Notes: generated from the sequence alone by a model not told the origin. Numbered from the stretch's first letter, positions 18,043 through 27,612 are shown. The stretch: 64,000 bases of DNA from Akkermansiaceae bacterium UBA7331 (GCA_002471255.1 DKPP01000004.1:52465-116464); one strand, 5' to 3'. Numbers and translations: made by a program.

Positions 18043-19071
18043 TTATATTGATTTTGTCTGAGCTAGATTAAAAATAGGAGACTTCGAATTTGGAACTACA
18101 AGTATTCGATTTTCAATGCTTGAAATTAAATTTTCATCATCAGTATCATGCATGGATATTAATTTTTTTCGAATATCTTTTTGACTTCTAGGGAAAGAAT
18201 GACACTTTATATTGTCATAATTATTATCATAATGATAAACAATAATAAATAAATTTCTTTTTAGTATTAATCTTGATATTATGTGTTTCCACCATAATTT
18301 ATCAGTTTCTCCTATTGACATTCCATAAATGCAAATCAGATCAGCACTATTAATATAATTTACACATTTATTATCTATTTCATGTTCCAGCTCATAATTA
18401 ATTAGAGGTTTTATCAATTGAGATCTGATAAAAGATTTTTTTCTCCATTCTTCATTTGCTATTTGGTCAACATCATTGACGCCGAGTATCAATTCTACAT
18501 TTGATCCATGAATATGTAATACTTGATCAATGCTGGATTTTAATTGCATTTGAGGAGTCTGAAACGGATGAGGTGTCTCAAATTCTTTACCAATATTTGA
18601 TATTAATGAATCTAGTGTATTTGTGTAATTAAAATTTATGAATTTATATTGATATGACCCGCTGCCTGGTAAGTTTGTGCTATCTAGAGATTTTATTTGT
18701 TTAGTACGCAAATATTCTGATCTGTTTGCAAAAGTAATATCCTTTTTAAATTGATCCAGATTTAATGTATTATCCTCTAAAAACTGTTTATTTTCATTTG
18801 TAAGATAGATTCTAAGCTTTTCAACTATATCTTCGTGGCAGATTTGGAATGACTTCATCTCCTCATCAGTTGAGAATTCATTAGTATAGGCCCCTAGTGC
18901 CATTTCTACATCGGACCAAGCTTCGATATTTTTATCAATATCATTTTTAAACTTTGCGATTAGATTATTTTGATTTGGTTGCTTTAAATAATATTGTAAA
19001 AAATCTTTATATGATGTTTTCATTCCAAGATTTAAATCAAATCCATTACCTATTAAATAAGTTATTATCAC
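18043..19071 (-). CDS. abiH: AbiH family phage-resistance protein
   Basis: 342 residues beginning MIITYLIGNGFDLNLGMKTS, the glycine-rich N-terminal signature of AbiH proteins (first known from lactococcal abortive infection). Other family-like parts are YKFINFNYTNTLDSL, VLHIHGS and the C-terminal ICIYGMSIGETDKLWW. The composition is much more AT-rich than the hsd genes next to it, with many Asn, Ile and Lys codons, suggesting separate origin. Last gene of the leftward defence cluster, 93 bp after its neighbour, and abutting the left att-like repeat. The molecular mechanism of AbiH is not established. Confidence 0.85.
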   Translation of the reverse strand: MIITYLIGNGFDLNLGMKTSYKDFLQYYLKQPNQNNLIAKFKNDIDKNIEAWSDVEMALGAYTNEFSTDEEMKSFQICHEDIVEKLRIYLTNENKQFLEDNTLNLDQFKKDITFANRSEYLRTKQIKSLDSTNLPGSGSYQYKFINFNYTNTLDSLISNIGKEFETPHPFQTPQMQLKSSIDQVLHIHGSNVELILGVNDVDQIANEEWRKKSFIRSQLIKPLINYELEHEIDNKCVNYINSADLICIYGMSIGETDKLWWKHIISRLILKRNLFIIVYHYDNNYDNIKCHSFPRSQKDIRKKLISMHDTDDENLISSIENRILVVPNSKSPIFNLAQTKSI

Positions 19072-19164
19072 TTTTAATTTGCTCTATTAGTTATGAAAAT
19101 ATTTATTTTATGTTGTAATTCAAGAAAATTTATACGTATGGTTTTATTTCGTTTGTTGAATATT

Positions 19165-20025
19165 TCAACTTTTGCGTAATCCATCTATAACGTCTTTTAA
19201 GACAAGCATACATATTTTTGCAGTACGCTCATCAGGAGAAAATTGCATTTTATTCTCCAAAGATGGATGAATGTAATTTCTAAATTCACGTAAAGAATGA
19301 CTAAATTTACTTACATTTTGTCTCACTAGCTTTAATTCTACTGAGACTTCGATTAATTCAAATAATTTCCAGTTTTCAATATTCTTTATAGTACCATTTT
19401 GTTGATTTCTTGGGACACCTTTAACACTGTCTAATACATTAAAATGTTTATCAACCGCATGCAATAACAATCCTTCCAGTATTCCCCCTATCATAATGAC
19501 TGTTGCAAAGTAACATCTTGATTGGAAGATTTTATGCACTTCATTAATTCTATTTGAAAGGCTCTGTTCTAAGAAATGATCTAAGTCAAGACCATCCAAA
19601 GATATTTTACCATATTCGCGCATTAAAAAGGTTTCTTCATCAGATTCATTTTGCTCAGTACCATTTATTGATGGTATTTCAATATGAAATTCTGTTTCTA
19701 TATAAGTATTGTGAATTTTTGCAATTTTGCAAAATTCCTCAGCCTTAACTTTATTAGCATTATCATTTGACCATATCAAAATGAGTTCTTTTAAGACTTT
19801 CATTACAACACGTGGATGCTCCTTGTCCCAAAATACTCTGAATCTATTAGCTGCAGAATCCCCTTTCGTTGCAAATTCTTCCGACATTAAGTCTCGATTT
19901 GTTGATCTGGATACTAGATCAACAAATCGTTTTTTTGGAAGATCCAAAATATATCCATTTTGCATGCCAAGAAATTGCTGAATAAATTCAATATCCGATG
20001 CTGATATTTGTTCCGGTAAACTCAT
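19165..20025 (-). CDS. Abortive-infection family protein (Abi_C-like)
   Basis: 286 residues. The N-terminal part (FLGMQNGYILDLPKKRFVDLV ... SAANRFRVFWDKEHP) resembles proteins annotated as abortive infection family with a pattern GYVLDF...SKxxRLRxFW. The C-terminal helical region has SRCYFATVIMIGGILEGLLL and FSHSLREFRNYIHPSLE, an R-N-x-x-H-type motif like that of HEPN RNases. I infer a HEPN-like toxin or sensor domain; activity is untested. The gene starts 9 bp after hsdR and is AT-rich, so it travels with the restriction operon, where it could act as back-up when restriction fails. Confidence 0.6.
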   Translation of the reverse strand: MSLPEQISASDIEFIQQFLGMQNGYILDLPKKRFVDLVSRSTNRDLMSEEFATKGDSAANRFRVFWDKEHPRVVMKVLKELILIWSNDNANKVKAEEFCKIAKIHNTYIETEFHIEIPSINGTEQNESDEETFLMREYGKISLDGLDLDHFLEQSLSNRINEVHKIFQSRCYFATVIMIGGILEGLLLHAVDKHFNVLDSVKGVPRNQQNGTIKNIENWKLFELIEVSVELKLVRQNVSKFSHSLREFRNYIHPSLENKMQFSPDERTAKICMLVLKDVIDGLRKS

Positions 20026-20034
20026 CTGTCTTTT

Positions 20035-23000
20035 TTATTCACTCTTATCTGCCCAGAGTTCGCATTGGGAAATGACGGTTTGCAGGGCTTCGTCTAACCC
20101 CTCTGGTGGGTATTTGTATTTTCTTAATAGTCGTTTGACGCTTACTCTCATAGCAGCACGTGCTGTATCTTTGAGTTGCCAGTCAATAGTGCGGCTTTTA
20201 CGCAAAAGCTCGGTGAGCTCGTGGGTTAGAGCTATCAATTGATCATTGGTGTAGAAATCTTTGATGGCAGCAGGTTTGGTTAGTGCGGAATAAAAGGCTA
20301 GCTCCTCATCGGTTAGTCCCAAATCATTTGCCACTTGATCCAATTTTTGGATTTCTTGAGCCAGTTTTAACAGTTCTTCAATTACCTCGCTATTTGTCAA
20401 ATGGCCGTTGTAGTATTTGTTCATGATTCCCTTGAGTAATTCCGAGAATTCCTCACTTTTCACTAAATTAGATTTTTTGAAGCCTCCTAGTTTTTCCTGC
20501 ATCAATCGCTTTAATGTTTCCAGTGCCAAGTTTTTATGTTTCATGGCAGCGATTTCTTTTAATACTTCCGGATCAAATAAGTTAAAAGACTTGTTGGATG
20601 AGCAATCGAATATACTTAATACTCCGTCACTTTCCACAGCTGCAGACAGCAACTCGCTTACTTGCCTGTTAATTTCATGCAGAGATATTTCTTTGTTACC
20701 GCCGCTAGTCTCGAATTTCATGATCATGTAGCGTACTGTTTCAAAAAAGGCGGCAAGAGGGCGCTCTTGTGAAGTTGTCAAACTTGAACAAAGCGAATGG
20801 GCGTTGGCAAGTAGTTTTGCTTCCCTTAAAAAAGTATCCTTTACGTCCAGTTGTTCCACGTCGAGCAGATAATTCACAGCGGAAGTAATGAGCTTTGCTA
20901 ACTCGTATTTACTCAGTTTCGTTACTGTAGGCATAGGGAAGCCGTGCATCAGATCTTGGCAAACCTGCAATTTTTCTTTAAACGTTTTGTAAGCAGTCTT
21001 GCCTATGTCGGGGTCGCCAAACTTCTTTTTATCACGTTTGGAATATTCGTTCATTGCCATCTTAAGAGCCTGTACAATGCCTACATAATCCACAATCAAA
21101 CCACCTTGTTTGCCCGGATATACGCGGTTCACTCGAGTAATAGCTTGCATTAAACCGTAACCCTGCATCGGCCTGTAAAAATACATGGTCGCTAAGGATG
21201 GTAAATCAAATCCCGTCAACCACATATCCACAACAATCACGATTTTCAGTGCGGATGATTCATCTTTGAATTTTACCGCGAGCTCATCTCTATACGCTTT
21301 ATTTCCGGAGAGGTCATACCATTCTTCAGGATCTTGATTAGTTCCTGTCATGACCACCTTTAGCCACTCACCGTCGCTTGGGCGTAGTTCCAATAATTTG
21401 TGGTAAATCTTGACGGCAATATCACGATTGTATGCTACAATCATAGCCTTACCGGTTAGGTGATCCGCTCGATTATTTTCATAGTGATCCAAGATGTCTC
21501 GGCAAAGTGAATCAATCGTTGATTTCTCTCCCAAGATTACCTCCATTCCCGACATCATTCGCTTACTTTGTGCTATCGCTGCCTCAGTAGCGTTGTCTGC
21601 CAGTTTGGTATATAATTTATCTATAGAGGTCAGTGTCTCTTGATTAAGTTTGAGTTTTACCACGCGGCTTTCGTAGTAAACCGGTACCGTGGCGCCATCC
21701 TCCACCGCTTGGGTCATATCATAAATATCAATATAATCTCCGAAAACCTCCCTCGTGTTTCGATCTTTCAGAGATACAGGCGTACCTGTAAAGCCTACAA
21801 AAGTGGCGTAGGGTAGGGCATTTCTTACTTGCCGTGCAAGCCCCTGTACGATCACAGCTTCATCGTTGCCACCGGCATCTTTGCGCATTACCACCTTGTC
21901 ATCTAAGCCGTATTGTCCACGATGAGCTTCATCTGCTAAGACGATAATGTTTCTCCTTTTAGATAAAGGCTCTTTTACTTCGTCAAACTTATAAATGGTG
22001 CTAAAAATAATGCCGTTTACCTTCGTGCCTTCCAGCATACGGCGTAGTTCCTCTTTGCTTTCAGCTTGCTTAGGCTTTTGGCGTAAAAAGTCGCTACATT
22101 GGGCAAATTGCCGGTATAATTGGTCATCCAGATCAATTCTATCCGTCATCACCACAATTGTAGGGCTATTCATCACTTGTTGAAGCAAGTGTGTATAAAA
22201 CACCATCGAAAAAGACTTACCACTCCCCTGTGTATGCCACATCACACCTCCTTTACCGTCCGTTTCGGCTGCCCTTACTGCCTGTTTTACTGCTTTGCGT
22301 ACGGCAAAATATTGGTGGTAGCCGGCCATGATTTTCACATCCTTTTCGTGAGATCTTGAAAAGAGTATGAAATTTTTTACAATATCCAGTAACCTGTCTT
22401 TTTGGAATATGCCTTTGTAGAAGGTATCAAAAGCCCCTATCTTACGGTCCTCAGTACTTCCATCTGCACTTTTCCATTCCATGAAACGATTGAGCGGGGA
22501 AGTGATCGTCCCTGCCTTGTTTACTAACATATCACTGATCACACATAGGACATTGTAATCAAACAGAGATGGAACTATCTTCATGTAATTGCGTATCTGC
22601 TTATACGCCGATTCCGCTTCTGAATCTTCTTTCTCAGGAGATTTTAATTCCATGACTGCTAGAGGAATACCATTGACGAATACGACTATATCCGCTCTCT
22701 TCGTCTCTCCATTCTCTTCCTGAGTGAATTGATTAACAATGCGGAAGCTGTTTCTTTTCGTGTTGTTATAATCAATAAGGTAAACTAAATCGTGTTTCTC
22801 TTCACCATCTTCTATATAATTGACGTTAATGCCATTTTGCAAATAATCCGTTATCGTGCGATTTCGTCCAATAAGACTCGTCCCTTCCGGAGACATCAAC
22901 TTTTTGATGGCGTATTCTATGCCCTCAGCAGCCATCTTTGGGTTTAATATGCGTAACGTCTTTTCCAGTTCATCCGCCAACAAAGAGTCTTTTGTGTTTC

Positions 23001-23088
23001 TTGTCAGCTCGGATCCAAGTGTATAATCATAACCCAGATCTTTCTGAAAAAGCTCGAGGATAGCATATTCATAATCGTTTTCATTCAT
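20035..23088 (-). CDS. hsdR: Type I restriction enzyme, R subunit
   Basis: 1017 residues: the translocating and cleaving subunit. An N-terminal PD-(D/E)xK nuclease is seen as RADIVVFVNGIPLAVMELKSP. SF2 helicase motifs follow: MWHTQGSGKSFSMVF (Walker A), VLADEAHRGQYG (DEAH box), FVGFTGTPV (motif III), VDMWLTGFDLPSL and AITRVNRVYPGKQGG (motifs V-VI). A C-terminal helical domain contacts HsdM. All motifs look intact. It is 26 bp downstream of hsdS and 9 bp upstream of the Abi-like gene. Confidence 0.96.
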   Translation of the reverse strand: MNENDYEYAILELFQKDLGYDYTLGSELTRNTKDSLLADELEKTLRILNPKMAAEGIEYAIKKLMSPEGTSLIGRNRTITDYLQNGINVNYIEDGEEKHDLVYLIDYNNTKRNSFRIVNQFTQEENGETKRADIVVFVNGIPLAVMELKSPEKEDSEAESAYKQIRNYMKIVPSLFDYNVLCVISDMLVNKAGTITSPLNRFMEWKSADGSTEDRKIGAFDTFYKGIFQKDRLLDIVKNFILFSRSHEKDVKIMAGYHQYFAVRKAVKQAVRAAETDGKGGVMWHTQGSGKSFSMVFYTHLLQQVMNSPTIVVMTDRIDLDDQLYRQFAQCSDFLRQKPKQAESKEELRRMLEGTKVNGIIFSTIYKFDEVKEPLSKRRNIIVLADEAHRGQYGLDDKVVMRKDAGGNDEAVIVQGLARQVRNALPYATFVGFTGTPVSLKDRNTREVFGDYIDIYDMTQAVEDGATVPVYYESRVVKLKLNQETLTSIDKLYTKLADNATEAAIAQSKRMMSGMEVILGEKSTIDSLCRDILDHYENNRADHLTGKAMIVAYNRDIAVKIYHKLLELRPSDGEWLKVVMTGTNQDPEEWYDLSGNKAYRDELAVKFKDESSALKIVIVVDMWLTGFDLPSLATMYFYRPMQGYGLMQAITRVNRVYPGKQGGLIVDYVGIVQALKMAMNEYSKRDKKKFGDPDIGKTAYKTFKEKLQVCQDLMHGFPMPTVTKLSKYELAKLITSAVNYLLDVEQLDVKDTFLREAKLLANAHSLCSSLTTSQERPLAAFFETVRYMIMKFETSGGNKEISLHEINRQVSELLSAAVESDGVLSIFDCSSNKSFNLFDPEVLKEIAAMKHKNLALETLKRLMQEKLGGFKKSNLVKSEEFSELLKGIMNKYYNGHLTNSEVIEELLKLAQEIQKLDQVANDLGLTDEELAFYSALTKPAAIKDFYTNDQLIALTHELTELLRKSRTIDWQLKDTARAAMRVSVKRLLRKYKYPPEGLDEALQTVISQCELWADKSE

Positions 23089-23114
23089 GGTGCTCAGTAG
23101 AGAGTTTTGATTGT

Positions 23115-24284
23115 TTATTCTTCAGTCTCGTCGGGCAATTCAATCTCTCCGGACATCAACTTGGGTAGTAAGGTGTCACGTAGCTCGGCTAGCTTTTGAT
23201 TTTGTCTGGATAAAAGAGATTTATTAGACAAGATTGGTGTGATAAAATCATTAAATTTTATCATCCACTTACGGTCAGGAATGATGATTTTTAATGAATT
23301 TAATACCTGAATTGTCATACTAGGTACGGCTGATCCTACGTTCAAAGATGCGAAATCGATTTGTAAAAGTGCATAATATATATATTTCACGATATGATCG
23401 ATTTTGGGGATGCTAAAAAACATAGTATCAACAACCCAAAAAGGCTCATCTACGTATATAATATTATTTAAAGTTCCTTTTCTCGGAATAAGGATGCTTT
23501 CGTTTTCATGTATAGCTACATTAACTAAACGCATTATTCCTCCAGATCCATAGGCAGGAATTAAACCTTCATTTAATTTTTTATGCGCCTTTCCATACTT
23601 AATATCTAATAAATTTTCTAAAGGTTCGGCTCTCCATCCCTTAGGAATCATCCCTAATTCCGACTCCTCGAATTCTCCATCTTGGAAGGGATCAAAATCG
23701 ATAAACCAACTTTTATAAAGTGCCTGTGCCTGTTCTTCTAAATTAGCAATAATCTTGTTGTTAATTTCTATCTTGTCGTCAAAGGTGGACAGAATGGAGG
23801 CTATTTTGTTTTGTATAGACATAGAAGGAATATCAACGACAAAATTATCTAGCATATTTTTTGTTATGGCAGCTCTTGTTGCGCCTGCTGAAGCCAAAAG
23901 TAACAATTTGGATTTCCGATAAACTAGAAAATATAAAAGATAATATGGATTTAGTTTTGTAGAATCTGCTCTCAAAATACAAACGTGCTGATTTACATAT
24001 GCGGGTAAAATAGAACGAGGTACCATACAAATTCTAGTAACTGAATCACCAGTAATGTTAAGAAGCAAATCACATTCTTGGACGCATACGTTTTTTAGTT
24101 TTGATGCTTGCTCTTTATCTACATGTACTAAACCATTATAATTAAAGGATAGATCAAGAACATTTTGACTCCTCACGAAAGTTTCACCATGGGTTTTATA
24201 TGCATTACTGCCACCTCGAGGTGTTGATCCACTCCCTATTTTCAAACACAACTTATTGAGTTTTATTTGATGTATTTTTTTCAT
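23115..24284 (-). CDS. hsdS: Type I restriction enzyme, specificity subunit
   Basis: 389 residues with two target-recognition domains. The first runs from LNKLCLKIGSGSTPRGG to about residue 170; the first spacer helix is IASILSTFDDKIEINNKIIANLEEQ; the second TRD starts at LGMIPKGWRAEPLENLLD; the C-terminal spacer ends LAELRDTLLPKLMSGEIEL. The standard two-TRD layout predicts a bipartite recognition sequence, but the bases recognised cannot be read from this. No recombinase or second hsdS is nearby, so there is no sign of phase-variable shuffling. Located between hsdM (19 bp gap) and hsdR. Confidence 0.94.
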   Translation of the reverse strand: MKKIHQIKLNKLCLKIGSGSTPRGGSNAYKTHGETFVRSQNVLDLSFNYNGLVHVDKEQASKLKNVCVQECDLLLNITGDSVTRICMVPRSILPAYVNQHVCILRADSTKLNPYYLLYFLVYRKSKLLLLASAGATRAAITKNMLDNFVVDIPSMSIQNKIASILSTFDDKIEINNKIIANLEEQAQALYKSWFIDFDPFQDGEFEESELGMIPKGWRAEPLENLLDIKYGKAHKKLNEGLIPAYGSGGIMRLVNVAIHENESILIPRKGTLNNIIYVDEPFWVVDTMFFSIPKIDHIVKYIYYALLQIDFASLNVGSAVPSMTIQVLNSLKIIIPDRKWMIKFNDFITPILSNKSLLSRQNQKLAELRDTLLPKLMSGEIELPDETEE

Positions 24285-24303
24285 TTGCCAAGAAATATTT
24301 AAA

Positions 24304-25791
24304 TTACACTCCCTTTAAAGATTGCTGAATTCTTTCTTCTAATATTTTAGATTCCTCAAATAACCCAAACAATTCACTCTTCAATCTTTCCATTTTTTCC
24401 TCAAACGGTTCCCCGTATTCCTCTTCTTCTTCGATACCGACATATCTACCGGGAGTGAGAACGAAATCATGTTTTGCGATTTCATCTATACCAACGGCTG
24501 CGGTAAAGCCCAATTCGTTGACATCCTCTCCCTTGGTGAAGTTATGATATGTGCCGGCAAGCCTATCAATATCTTCTTGGCTGAGTTTTCTTAGGACTCG
24601 GCTCTCCATGTGACCCAGTTTACGGGCATCGATAAAGAGCGTCTTTCCTTTCTGTTTTTTATCCTTATTAAGAATCCAAATCGTCACCGGAATGGTTACA
24701 GTATAGAACAGATTGGCAGGCATGGAAATGATACATTCTACCAAATCATCTTCTACGATGAGGCGTCGCATATCGCCCTCACTGTTCGTGTTGGAGGAAA
24801 CAGCGCCATTGGCAAGCACCAACCCCATTTTACCCTTGTCTGAAAGGTGGTGAATCATGTGCTGAATCCAAGCGTAGTTGGCATTACCATCTGCTGGTAC
24901 GCCATATTTCCAACGTACATCGCTCTTTAATGCATTGGCACCCCAGCCTTTTAGGTTGAAGGGTGGGTTAGCCATGATGAAATCCGCCTTTAAAGTTGGA
25001 TGTAAATCACGGTGGAAGGTGTCTGCCGCTTCGGGACCTAAGTCCGCATCAATTCCTCGTATAGCCAAATTCATCAATGCTAATTTTCGAGTCGTTGCAT
25101 TGGAATCTTGTCCGTAAATAGAAATATTGCGAAGATTGCCGGAGTGGTTTTCTAGAAAGCGGGCTGATTGCACAAACATGCCTCCAGATCCACAAGCGGG
25201 GTCATAGACTCTGCCCTCATAGGGTTCGAGTATCTCTACCATTGTTTGCACAATGCCGGCGGGCGTGTAGTATTCTCCACCACGACGACCTTCCGTCTGA
25301 GCAAACATTGCCAAGCAATATTCATAGGCTCGTCCCAGCACGTCTTTATTATGAGCCTGATCATGCATCTCAACGTTGGTAAATAAATCTACTACATTAC
25401 CTAAAATACGCTTATCCAATTCGGGGCGTGCGAAATTTTTGGGTAGTACGCCTTTTAATCGTGGGTTTTCTTTTTCGATAAGTGCCATAGCATTATCGAT
25501 TTTCTTACCTATCTCTGCCGTATGGGCGTGCTTTTGTAAGTAATTCCAACTAGCTTCGGTAGGAACGTAAAAGACGTTTTCAGCGAGATATTCATCTTTA
25601 TCATAAGGGTCGGCTTCTTCGTGTAGTCTTAACTCATTGGCGAATGAGCTCGCCTTGTCAGACACATATTTTAGAAAGATCAAGCCAAGGATTACGTGTT
25701 TATATTCCGATGCATCAATATTGCCGCGCAGCTCACATGCCGCATCCCAAATGTGTTTTTCAAACCCTATGTTAACCGATTGATCTGCCAT
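24304..25791 (-). CDS. hsdM: Type I restriction enzyme, DNA methyltransferase subunit
   Basis: 495-residue N6-adenine methyltransferase. N-terminal helical domain (FEKHIWDAACELRGNIDASEYKH... FLKYVSD), AdoMet-binding motif I VYDPACGSGGMFVQSA, catalytic motif IV FIMANPPFNLKGWG, and the typical GRRGGEYYTP segment. C-terminal acidic/coiled region binds HsdS. Complete and of family length. First gene of the leftward hsdM-hsdS-hsdR-abi-abiH cluster; its promoter must lie in 25792-25955, an AT-rich gap in which I see no strong consensus. Confidence 0.96.
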   Translation of the reverse strand: MADQSVNIGFEKHIWDAACELRGNIDASEYKHVILGLIFLKYVSDKASSFANELRLHEEADPYDKDEYLAENVFYVPTEASWNYLQKHAHTAEIGKKIDNAMALIEKENPRLKGVLPKNFARPELDKRILGNVVDLFTNVEMHDQAHNKDVLGRAYEYCLAMFAQTEGRRGGEYYTPAGIVQTMVEILEPYEGRVYDPACGSGGMFVQSARFLENHSGNLRNISIYGQDSNATTRKLALMNLAIRGIDADLGPEAADTFHRDLHPTLKADFIMANPPFNLKGWGANALKSDVRWKYGVPADGNANYAWIQHMIHHLSDKGKMGLVLANGAVSSNTNSEGDMRRLIVEDDLVECIISMPANLFYTVTIPVTIWILNKDKKQKGKTLFIDARKLGHMESRVLRKLSQEDIDRLAGTYHNFTKGEDVNELGFTAAVGIDEIAKHDFVLTPGRYVGIEEEEEYGEPFEEKMERLKSELFGLFEESKILEERIQQSLKGV

Positions 25792-25961
25792 AATGATAAA
25801 TAAGAGATTAGTATGTAAAATGTCTATAAGATAGCCTTAGTCTAAAGTAAGAGGGCTTATTCGCATATATATGTTTATTATACAAGATATGCGTTTAAAG
25901 GAAAGGTCAAACTTGTCCGGCTGTAGAGTCGCATTGATCTTCTATATTTGCTCCAATTCAA

Positions 25962-26052
25962 GACAAAATAAAAACCTGCTTAAATGATTAAGCAGGTTTT
26001 TTAGAAAATTGTTGGAGCGGATGATGGGATTCGAACCCACGACATCAACCTT
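25962..26052. repeat. Right flanking direct repeat (att-like), within intact tRNA-Gly
   Basis: Intact counterpart of 17951-18040. It begins in the tRNA-Gly terminator and runs to the anticodon loop of the complete tRNA gene. Matching stops at the anticodon loop, one of the standard crossover places for tRNA-targeting integrases. Confidence 0.85.
25971..26003 (-). terminator. Terminator of tRNA-Gly
   Basis: A perfect 13-bp stem (25971-25983 with 25988-26000; core CCTGCTTAA/TTAAGCAGG) lies 10 bases past the tRNA 3' end; on the minus strand it is followed by TTTTTATTTTG. The T run on the + strand could also end rightward transcripts. Confidence 0.85.
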
Positions 26053-26087
26053 GGCAAGGTTGCGCTCTACCCCTGAGCTACATCCGC
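26013..26087 (-). tRNA. tRNA-Gly (anticodon GCC)
   Basis: Read on the minus strand it starts GCGGATGTAGCTCAGGGG and ends CATCCGCTCCA. The 7-bp acceptor stem is perfect, the D-arm is TAGCTCAGGGGTAGAGC-like, the anticodon loop CTTGCCAAG gives GCC, and the T-arm contains GGTTCGAATCC. The CCA end is encoded. Its 3' half is duplicated at the far end of the defence island. Confidence 0.98.
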
Positions 26088-26178
26088 TTTGTTTGTTTGG
26101 GTAGGTGCTGAAAGATTTATACCTTAGATTTCAAAAAAGGCAAGTATTTTTTGATAAAAAAGATGATTTTTTTTAGAT

Positions 26179-27612
26179 TTAATTGGCTAAGGCGCTTGCT
26201 AATTTTTGTACGGTATTGCGAAGTTGTTCATCGTTAGTCATTTTAGATTCGATGAGTTTATTGGCATGAATAACTGTGCCGTGGTCGCGTCCACCAAAAG
26301 CGTAGCCGATGTCTTGCAGGGAGCTATTGGTTAGCTTACGGCTCAAGTACATGGCAATTTGTCGTGGGAAGGCGATGCTGTTAGGGCGGCGCTTGCTGGT
26401 CATGTCCGAATGTTTTAATTCGAAGTGACTGGCTACATGTTTTTGGATGGTATCGATAGATAGAACGCGAGTGCTTTCTTCTGTGAGGATGTCACGAAGG
26501 AGTTGCTCGATTTTATCTAAGCTTGGTGTGATACCGGACAAGGAGCTAAATGTGGCGACGCGGAGTAGGGCTCCTTCAAGGCGTCTGACGCTTTTTTGAA
26601 TGCGCACGGCCAAAAATTCCAATATTTCATCGGAGATGTTGATTTGGCTTTGGGTGCGTTTGTTTTGAAGGATCGACAAACGAGCTTCATAACTTGGTGC
26701 CGGGATTTCGATGGTGAGACCGGATTCAAATCTGGAAACAAGACGAGAATCTAAACCGTTAATTTCACATGCCGGTTTATTGGCGCAGATAACGATGGAT
26801 TTGTGTCCGTTGAATAAGGCATCAAAAGTATGCAAAAATTCTTCTACGGTGTAATCTTTGCCGGAAATGAATTGGATGTCGTCAACCAAGAGTACATCCG
26901 CCTTACGATATTTACGGCGTAGTTTGGTGTAGTTCTTGGACATCGATGCTTCGATGAATTCATTGGTGAATTGTTCTCCTGTTACGTAAACCACGTTGGC
27001 TTGAGGGTCATTTTTGTGAACTTCATGACCAATAGCGTGCAAAAGGTGTGTTTTGCCTAAGCCCGGCTTACTATACAAGAAAAGGGGATTAAAAAGTGTT
27101 TGTTTGCTTTGAGCTACTGCCAAAGCTGCTCCACGGGCGAATTCACATTCTTCAAAAGAAACGAATTGTTCAAAGGTAAAGAATGGATTGATTCCCGGGT
27201 TTTGCGCTTTTAATGATGGTTTAGCTGTTTTGGTGGAGTTTGGCGTCTCTTGACGAGAAGGGCTCATGTTTTTCATTGCCACTTTTTCACCGACAGCTTT
27301 TGCCTGCTTAACGGGTGCTTTCGTTTCTTCGTTGTCAGAAAAGTCACCGCTAAAGCTTTGTGCCAATTTGAACTTCATTTCCTTTCCCATCACTGAGGAA
27401 ATGGCTCGTTTGAAATTTTCACCATAGTTTACTTCAGCCCACTGAATGGCGATCATATCGGTGCCGACGATGTAAAGTGTGTCGTCAGTGATTTTTTCCA
27501 ATACGAACGTAGAAAACCAGTCTGCAATTGCATTTTCACACACATCTTTGTCATTGCGTAATGCGTCTAAGATGCGAGCAAAAATTGAATCGTATGATGG
27601 TGATGGTGTCAT
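26179..27612 (-). CDS. dnaA: Chromosomal replication initiator DnaA
   Basis: The start at 27612 (MTPSPSYDSIFARILDAL) fits the DnaA N-terminal domain; the open frame upstream reads unlike DnaA. The resulting 477 residues carry domain I, a variable linker (residues about 90-150), AAA+ domain III with Walker A KPGLGKTHLLHAIGHE and Walker B VLLVDDIQF, the arginine/sensor segments, and DNA-binding domain IV with the signature SSLQDIGYAFGGRDHGTVIHA split across the basic loop and helix-turn-helix. Single gene, divergent from the probable oriC. Confidence 0.97.
   Translation of the reverse strand: MTPSPSYDSIFARILDALRNDKDVCENAIADWFSTFVLEKITDDTLYIVGTDMIAIQWAEVNYGENFKRAISSVMGKEMKFKLAQSFSGDFSDNEETKAPVKQAKAVGEKVAMKNMSPSRQETPNSTKTAKPSLKAQNPGINPFFTFEQFVSFEECEFARGAALAVAQSKQTLFNPLFLYSKPGLGKTHLLHAIGHEVHKNDPQANVVYVTGEQFTNEFIEASMSKNYTKLRRKYRKADVLLVDDIQFISGKDYTVEEFLHTFDALFNGHKSIVICANKPACEINGLDSRLVSRFESGLTIEIPAPSYEARLSILQNKRTQSQINISDEILEFLAVRIQKSVRRLEGALLRVATFSSLSGITPSLDKIEQLLRDILTEESTRVLSIDTIQKHVASHFELKHSDMTSKRRPNSIAFPRQIAMYLSRKLTNSSLQDIGYAFGGRDHGTVIHANKLIESKMTNDEQLRNTVQKLASALAN

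Noticed and set aside
23115..24284. Phase-variable hsdS recombination
   Set aside because: A single hsdS, no inverted repeats or partial hsdS copies seen nearby.
18043..25791. Integrase or transposase inside the defence island
   Set aside because: All frames are accounted for by abiH, Abi-like, hsdR, hsdS and hsdM; remaining ORFs are antisense shadows.
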